This document shows, piece after piece, positions 61,008-64,000 of a DNA stretch of 64,000 bases. The stretch lies in contig CAWEKT010000001.1 of NCBI GenBank assembly GCA_963809765.1, positions 868,001 to 932,000 on the forward strand. The letters run 5' to 3'. The stretch comes from JACVRM01 sp963809765. GTDB taxonomy: Bacteria; Actinomycetota; Thermoleophilia; Gaiellales; Gaiellaceae. How positions within the stretch are numbered: the first letter of the stretch is position 1; every line of letters starts with the position of its first letter. The position numbers were made by a program, and so were the translations under genes. Under the pieces are notes generated by a model that worked only from the letters and a program-made list of their open reading frames with translations, searched no databases and was not told the DNA's origin.

Positions 61008-61038
61008 CTTCGGGGGACATTCCCGAACGCTGGCCCAC
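61008..61038 (-). promoter_or_regulatory. Shared upstream palindrome, copy 2
   Basis: TTCGGG and CCCGAA around GGGACATT-type spacer, then CGCTGGCCCA. It starts 7 bases upstream of the -10 of the YjbR-like gene, nearly the same position as copy 1. Confidence 0.5.
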
Positions 61039-61114
61039 CGAAGGAACCCTCCCCCGGCGTCATCCTCCTTGCCCCAGTGAAGCCCCAGGGACCGAGATGA
61101 TGCTCGGGGCTCCG

Positions 61115-61423
61115 CTAGGAAGCGTGAGCGGCGAGAAACGTCTCGATGGCGGCCGCGACGGTCTGCGGGCTCTCGAGGAATCCGTAGTGGCTCGCGCCTG
61201 GAATCACGACGAGCTGACCCTGTGGGATCGCCTCGGCGATCGCGGCCGACGACGCAACCGGAACGGGGTCATTTTCGCCGTGGATGACAAGGGTTGGGCA
61301 AGCGATGCTGCCAAGCTTCATGGGCAATGTGTGCTCGCCGAAGTCGGCGAATAGCCGTTGTGCGGTGTCGCGGTTCTTCGATCTGTTTTCAGTGAGCCGG
61401 TACTGCGTGTTCAGAGCGACCAA
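61115..61423 (-). pseudogene. C-terminal remnant of an alpha/beta hydrolase
   Basis: The 102 residues contain the last part of the fold: LVIHGENDPVPV with the catalytic acid and PGASHYGFLESP with the catalytic histidine. The nucleophile elbow and the first 150 or so residues are missing, and upstream sequence is unrelated. Base composition is a little less GC-rich than the neighbours. Most likely a gene fragment left by deletion; it could also be an indel-damaged gene whose start is beyond recognition. Confidence 0.6.
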
Positions 61424-61558
61424 GTGCGATCTACCGACGCACGGGAGACCGTCCCGTCGGGCTCAACGTCAGCGCGGCGGGACGGTTAGTTGTATGAGCG
61501 GGGCTCCGTGCTTAAGCGGGGCACCCGTAGAGCGCCTTGAGAGCGCTCGCGCCAGTGA

Positions 61559-61821
61559 TCAGGCCGCCCCGGCCGTGACGAGCCGCAGGTCGACCGGCGC
61601 CATCGGCGACAAGCCGGCGATGAGCGTCGCCAACGTTGCGAGGGACTCGTCTTCGACCGGGCCGGCGGCCCCGCAAGCAGGTCGACGTCGCTCTGACCCG
61701 ACCGGAAGCCACCAGCCGCGAGCGAGCCGTGCAGGACGACTGCAAGGCAGGAAGTGCCGAGCACGTCGACGCACGCGGCGGCGACCGCGTCGGCGAGCTC
61801 CAGAGCAGCGGCAGACCTCAC
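61559..61821 (-). pseudogene. Fragment of an aminoglycoside-type nucleotidyltransferase
   Basis: From GTG 61821 the frame gives LADAVAAACVDVLG and LHGSLAAGGFRSGQSDVDLL, the GS...DxD nucleotidyltransferase motif. One base step near 61675 leads to GPVEDESLATLATLIAGLSP and DLRLVTAGAA. Complete ANT(3'')-like proteins have about 260 residues; only about 87 remain. TACGCT 9 bases before the start could be a -10. Probably a remnant. No resistance can be inferred. Confidence 0.55.
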
Positions 61822-61862
61822 CCGGCGGCGAGCGTAGGCGAAGCGCACACGCCGAAAGCCCT

Positions 61863-61868
61863 TAAGAT
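61863..61868 (+). promoter_or_regulatory. -10 element of the M20 peptidase gene
   Basis: TAAGAT, 7 bases before GTG 61876. Confidence 0.5.
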
Positions 61869-61875
61869 CGCGCCC

Positions 61876-63210
61876 GTGACCGACTTCGACCCGACGATGC
61901 AGGCGGAGCTGACCGAGTTCCTCGCAATTCCGAGCGTCAGCGCCAACCCGGCGCACAAGGCGGACATCGTGCGCGCCGGCGAGTGGGTCTGCGACTTCGT
62001 GCGGGCGGCCGGGGGCACCTGCGAGCTCGTCGAGACGAAGTCGCAGCCACTCGCAATCGGCGAGATTCCGGCCTCGAACGGGGCCGCCGGCGCGCCCACG
62101 GTCATGGTCTACGGACACTTCGACGTCCAGCCGCCCGAGCCGCTCGAGCTCTGGGAGTCGCCGCCGTTCGAGGCGACGTTCCGCGACGGCTGGCTCTACG
62201 GACGCGGCTCCTGCGACGACAAGGGGCAGCTCTACATGCAGCTGAAGGCCGCGGCCGAGCTGGCCCGGGACGGCGCCCTGCCCGTCAACATCCGCATCTG
62301 CTGCGACGGCGAGGAGGAGATCGGGGGCGACTCGATCGTCGAGTTCCTGCACGCCGACGAACGCGGGGCGGACGCCTGCGTGATCTTCGACGGGCTGATG
62401 GAGCGCAAGGGGCAGCCCTCCTTCTGGCTCGCGACCCGTGGGCTCATCGGCTACTCCCTGCGGGTCACGACGGGCGAACGCGACATGCACTCGGGGCTCT
62501 TCGGCAATGCTGCACTCAACGCCATCCACGTGCTCATGGACCTCCTCGGCGTGCTCAGGCTCCGCGACGGCCGCCTGCCCGAGCCGCTCCGCGCCGGCAT
62601 CGCGCCGCCGACTGCGGACGAGCTCGAGTCGTGGCAGAAGCTGCCGAGCGGGCAGGAGATGCTCGACTCGATGGGCGCGCGGCCGATCGACGACCGCGCG
62701 GTCGAGGAGTTCTACGTCCGCACGTTCGCCGAGCCGTCGATGGACGTGAACGGCATCATCGGCGGCAAGCCGGGGCTGCTCAACACGACGCTGATCGTGG
62801 CGGCCGCGGCGAACTTCACCATCCGGCTCGCACCGGGCCAGAAGCGCGCCGAGATCGACGCTGCGGTGCGCCGGCTGATCGAGGAGGCGACACCGGCCGG
62901 CGCCGAGGTCGAGCTCACGCTCGACTCCAGCGCAGAGCCGGGGATCATCAGCCCTGACGACCAGGTCATCCAGCTGGGGCTCGACGCGTTCGAGCGCGCG
63001 ACGGGCGTCCGGCCGCTGCTCGCCCGTGCCGGCGGCACGCTGCCGATCATCCCGGCGCTGTCGGCGAACGGCATCCCGACCGTGCTGACCGGGTTCGCCG
63101 TGCCGGAGAGCAACGCGCACTCGCCGAACGAGTGCATCCCGCTCGACTACATCCCGCTCGGGATCAAGGCGGCAAAGGAGCTCTACACGGCGTTCGGCCA
63201 GCTGCGGTAG
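61876..63210 (+). CDS. M20-family metallopeptidase (dipeptidase type)
   Basis: 444 residues, di-zinc peptidase. Ligands and catalytic residues in order: VMVYGHFDVQPP (His and Asp), GRGSCDDKGQ (bridging Asp), CDGEEEIGG (catalytic Glu pair), CVIFDG (Asp), and a C-terminal ESNAHSPNE (His). A dimerisation domain lies between about residues 195 and 330. Similar to carnosinase-like cytosolic dipeptidases. The -10 spacing fixes GTG 61876. Confidence 0.92.
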   Translation: MTDFDPTMQAELTEFLAIPSVSANPAHKADIVRAGEWVCDFVRAAGGTCELVETKSQPLAIGEIPASNGAAGAPTVMVYGHFDVQPPEPLELWESPPFEATFRDGWLYGRGSCDDKGQLYMQLKAAAELARDGALPVNIRICCDGEEEIGGDSIVEFLHADERGADACVIFDGLMERKGQPSFWLATRGLIGYSLRVTTGERDMHSGLFGNAALNAIHVLMDLLGVLRLRDGRLPEPLRAGIAPPTADELESWQKLPSGQEMLDSMGARPIDDRAVEEFYVRTFAEPSMDVNGIIGGKPGLLNTTLIVAAAANFTIRLAPGQKRAEIDAAVRRLIEEATPAGAEVELTLDSSAEPGIISPDDQVIQLGLDAFERATGVRPLLARAGGTLPIIPALSANGIPTVLTGFAVPESNAHSPNECIPLDYIPLGIKAAKELYTAFGQLR

Positions 63211-63223
63211 CGAAGCGCCGCAC

Positions 63224-63682
63224 ATGACCTGGTACGAGCTCTGGCTCTTCCTGCACATCACCGGGGCGCTCGCCTGGGTCGGGGGAGCCGGAACGCTCCA
63301 GGTGTTCGGGATCCTCACCAAGCGGGCTGCTGATCCGGCCAAGTCGGCGTTCTTCGCCAAGAACGCCTCCTGGACGGTGCTGTACGTCTTCCTGCCTGCC
63401 TCCGCGCTCGTCTTCGTCGCCGGTGTCGGACTGACGTCGGAGGGCAACTGGGACTGGGACGAGCCCTTCATCCTCTGGGGGCTCGTGCTCTGGGCGGCCG
63501 TCTCGGTCGTCGCGTTCGGCTTCCTCGGGCGCGCGATGGGCGCCGCGGGCCGCGAGCTCGAGCAGTCCGGGCCGAGCCCGGCGCTCGCACTGCGGATGCG
63601 GAACCTGGTCTGGCTCTCGCGGGTGCTGCTCGTCGTGCTCCTGGTCATCGTCTTCCTGATGACCGTCAAGCCCGGAACCTGA
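63224..63682 (+). CDS. DUF2269-type integral membrane protein
   Basis: 152 residues with four hydrophobic helices. YELWLFLHITGALAWVGGA opens the protein with a His in helix 1, as in DUF2269 membrane proteins. No function is known. It follows the peptidase by 13 bases and is probably cotranscribed. Confidence 0.75.
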   Translation: MTWYELWLFLHITGALAWVGGAGTLQVFGILTKRAADPAKSAFFAKNASWTVLYVFLPASALVFVAGVGLTSEGNWDWDEPFILWGLVLWAAVSVVAFGFLGRAMGAAGRELEQSGPSPALALRMRNLVWLSRVLLVVLLVIVFLMTVKPGT

Positions 63683-63685
63683 GCG

Positions 63686-64000
63686 CTAGGAGCCGGCGGG
63701 CGGGCGTTGAACGGCTGGGTCAGTCCCCCGCGGCGACTGAATCGTCGCCGCGGGGAGCAGACCCGGCCCGCTCAGGATCTCCTCGACGACGGCGGTCTTC
63801 GCGTCCGCGTAATGCTGGACGTACTCCCACGTCTGGGCCGCCAGCTCTCGTTTGGAGCGCAGATAGAGCTCGCGGTCGGCCTTGTCGCGGCGCAGGTGGT
63901 CACGAAAGGCGAGCATCCGGCCCGGCTCGTCCGAGCTGGGGGAGTACACGTGCAGGTTGATGTTCGTGTCCGGCCCCTTCAGCAGGCGGTGCTCGTGCCA
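63686..64000 (-). CDS. GrpB-like (UPF0157) protein, partial at window end
   Basis: The 104 C-terminal residues of a GrpB-family protein: INLHVYSPSSDEPGRMLAFR, LRRDKADRELYLRSKRELA. The N-terminal nucleotidyltransferase-like part is beyond the window. The last 25 residues (PAATIQSPRGTDPAVQRPP) are encoded by a palindromic repeat and probably are not part of the ancestral protein. Stop TAG 63686-63688. Confidence 0.8.
   Translation of the reverse strand, partial: WHEHRLLKGPDTNINLHVYSPSSDEPGRMLAFRDHLRRDKADRELYLRSKRELAAQTWEYVQHYADAKTAVVEEILSGPGLLPAATIQSPRGTDPAVQRPPAGS
63717..63764 (-). repeat. Palindrome inside the 3' end of the GrpB-like gene
   Basis: Perfect 12-bp stem (CCCCGCGGCGAC 63726-63737, GTCGCCGCGGGG 63744-63755, loop TGAATC), with outer arms GGGTC and GACCC. 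It resembles the hairpin after rpoD. Confidence 0.55.

Overview
The window is a GC-rich (roughly 70%) bacterial chromosome segment packed with core metabolism genes. The protein families point to Actinomycetota: a CysO/CysM/Mec cysteine system, DtxR-type metal control, and many promoters whose -10 hexamer sits 6-8 bases before the start codon (leaderless mRNAs). I infer a deep actinobacterial lineage such as Thermoleophilia. I see no phage, IS element, integrase, CRISPR array, rRNA or tRNA.

Layout. 1-9.5 kb: 3' part of dnaE, three secreted proteins (two sharing a duplicated promoter), a TolB-like propeller protein, a collagen-like/lamin-tail secreted protein, and an ECF sigma factor with a likely membrane partner. 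9.5-22 kb: lgt, scpA, scpB, a 23S/16S pseudouridine synthase, trpS, then aroF-type DAHP synthase, aroA, cmk, plsC, der, two small unknown genes and an MFS exporter. 22-34.3 kb: a glycerol/dihydroxyacetone locus: glpF, dhaK, dhaL, glpK, glpA, glpB, glpC and a triple-fusion phosphotransferase protein DhaM-HPr-enzyme I. 34.3-42.4 kb: pgsA, a lipoprotein, metK, a DtxR-family regulator and an iron ABC transporter. 42.6-52.6 kb: priA, def, fmt, rsmB, rpe, a riboflavin set (ribD, ribE, ribBA, ribH) and rpmB. 52.7-64 kb: a lone receiver protein, a cupredoxin, the cysteine sulfur-carrier operon, a TPR-like protein, the principal sigma factor, an acetyltransferase, a YjbR protein, two gene remnants, an M20 peptidase, a DUF2269 membrane protein and a partial GrpB-like gene.

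How it works together. Glycerol enters through GlpF. It can be phosphorylated by GlpK and oxidised by GlpABC to dihydroxyacetone phosphate; free dihydroxyacetone can be phosphorylated by DhaKL with phosphate passed from PEP by the DhaM fusion. A regularly spaced palindrome array precedes the fusion gene. The iron transporter genes carry a shared 18-bp palindrome that is probably read by the neighbouring DtxR-like protein. MoeZ loads sulfur on CysO, CysM uses it to build cysteine on CysO, and the JAMM peptidase releases it.

Quality note. Many genes that are normally essential (lgt, scpA, scpB, trpS, aroA, pgsA, fmt, ribE, ribBA) and the iron transporter are broken by isolated one-base indels while their protein sequence resumes intact in another frame. 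I treat these as probable consensus errors and give the span of the whole gene. Several families of non-coding repeats with hairpins lie between genes; a roughly 200-bp element that abuts stop codons and a two-copy element with a conserved promoter geometry are the most interesting.
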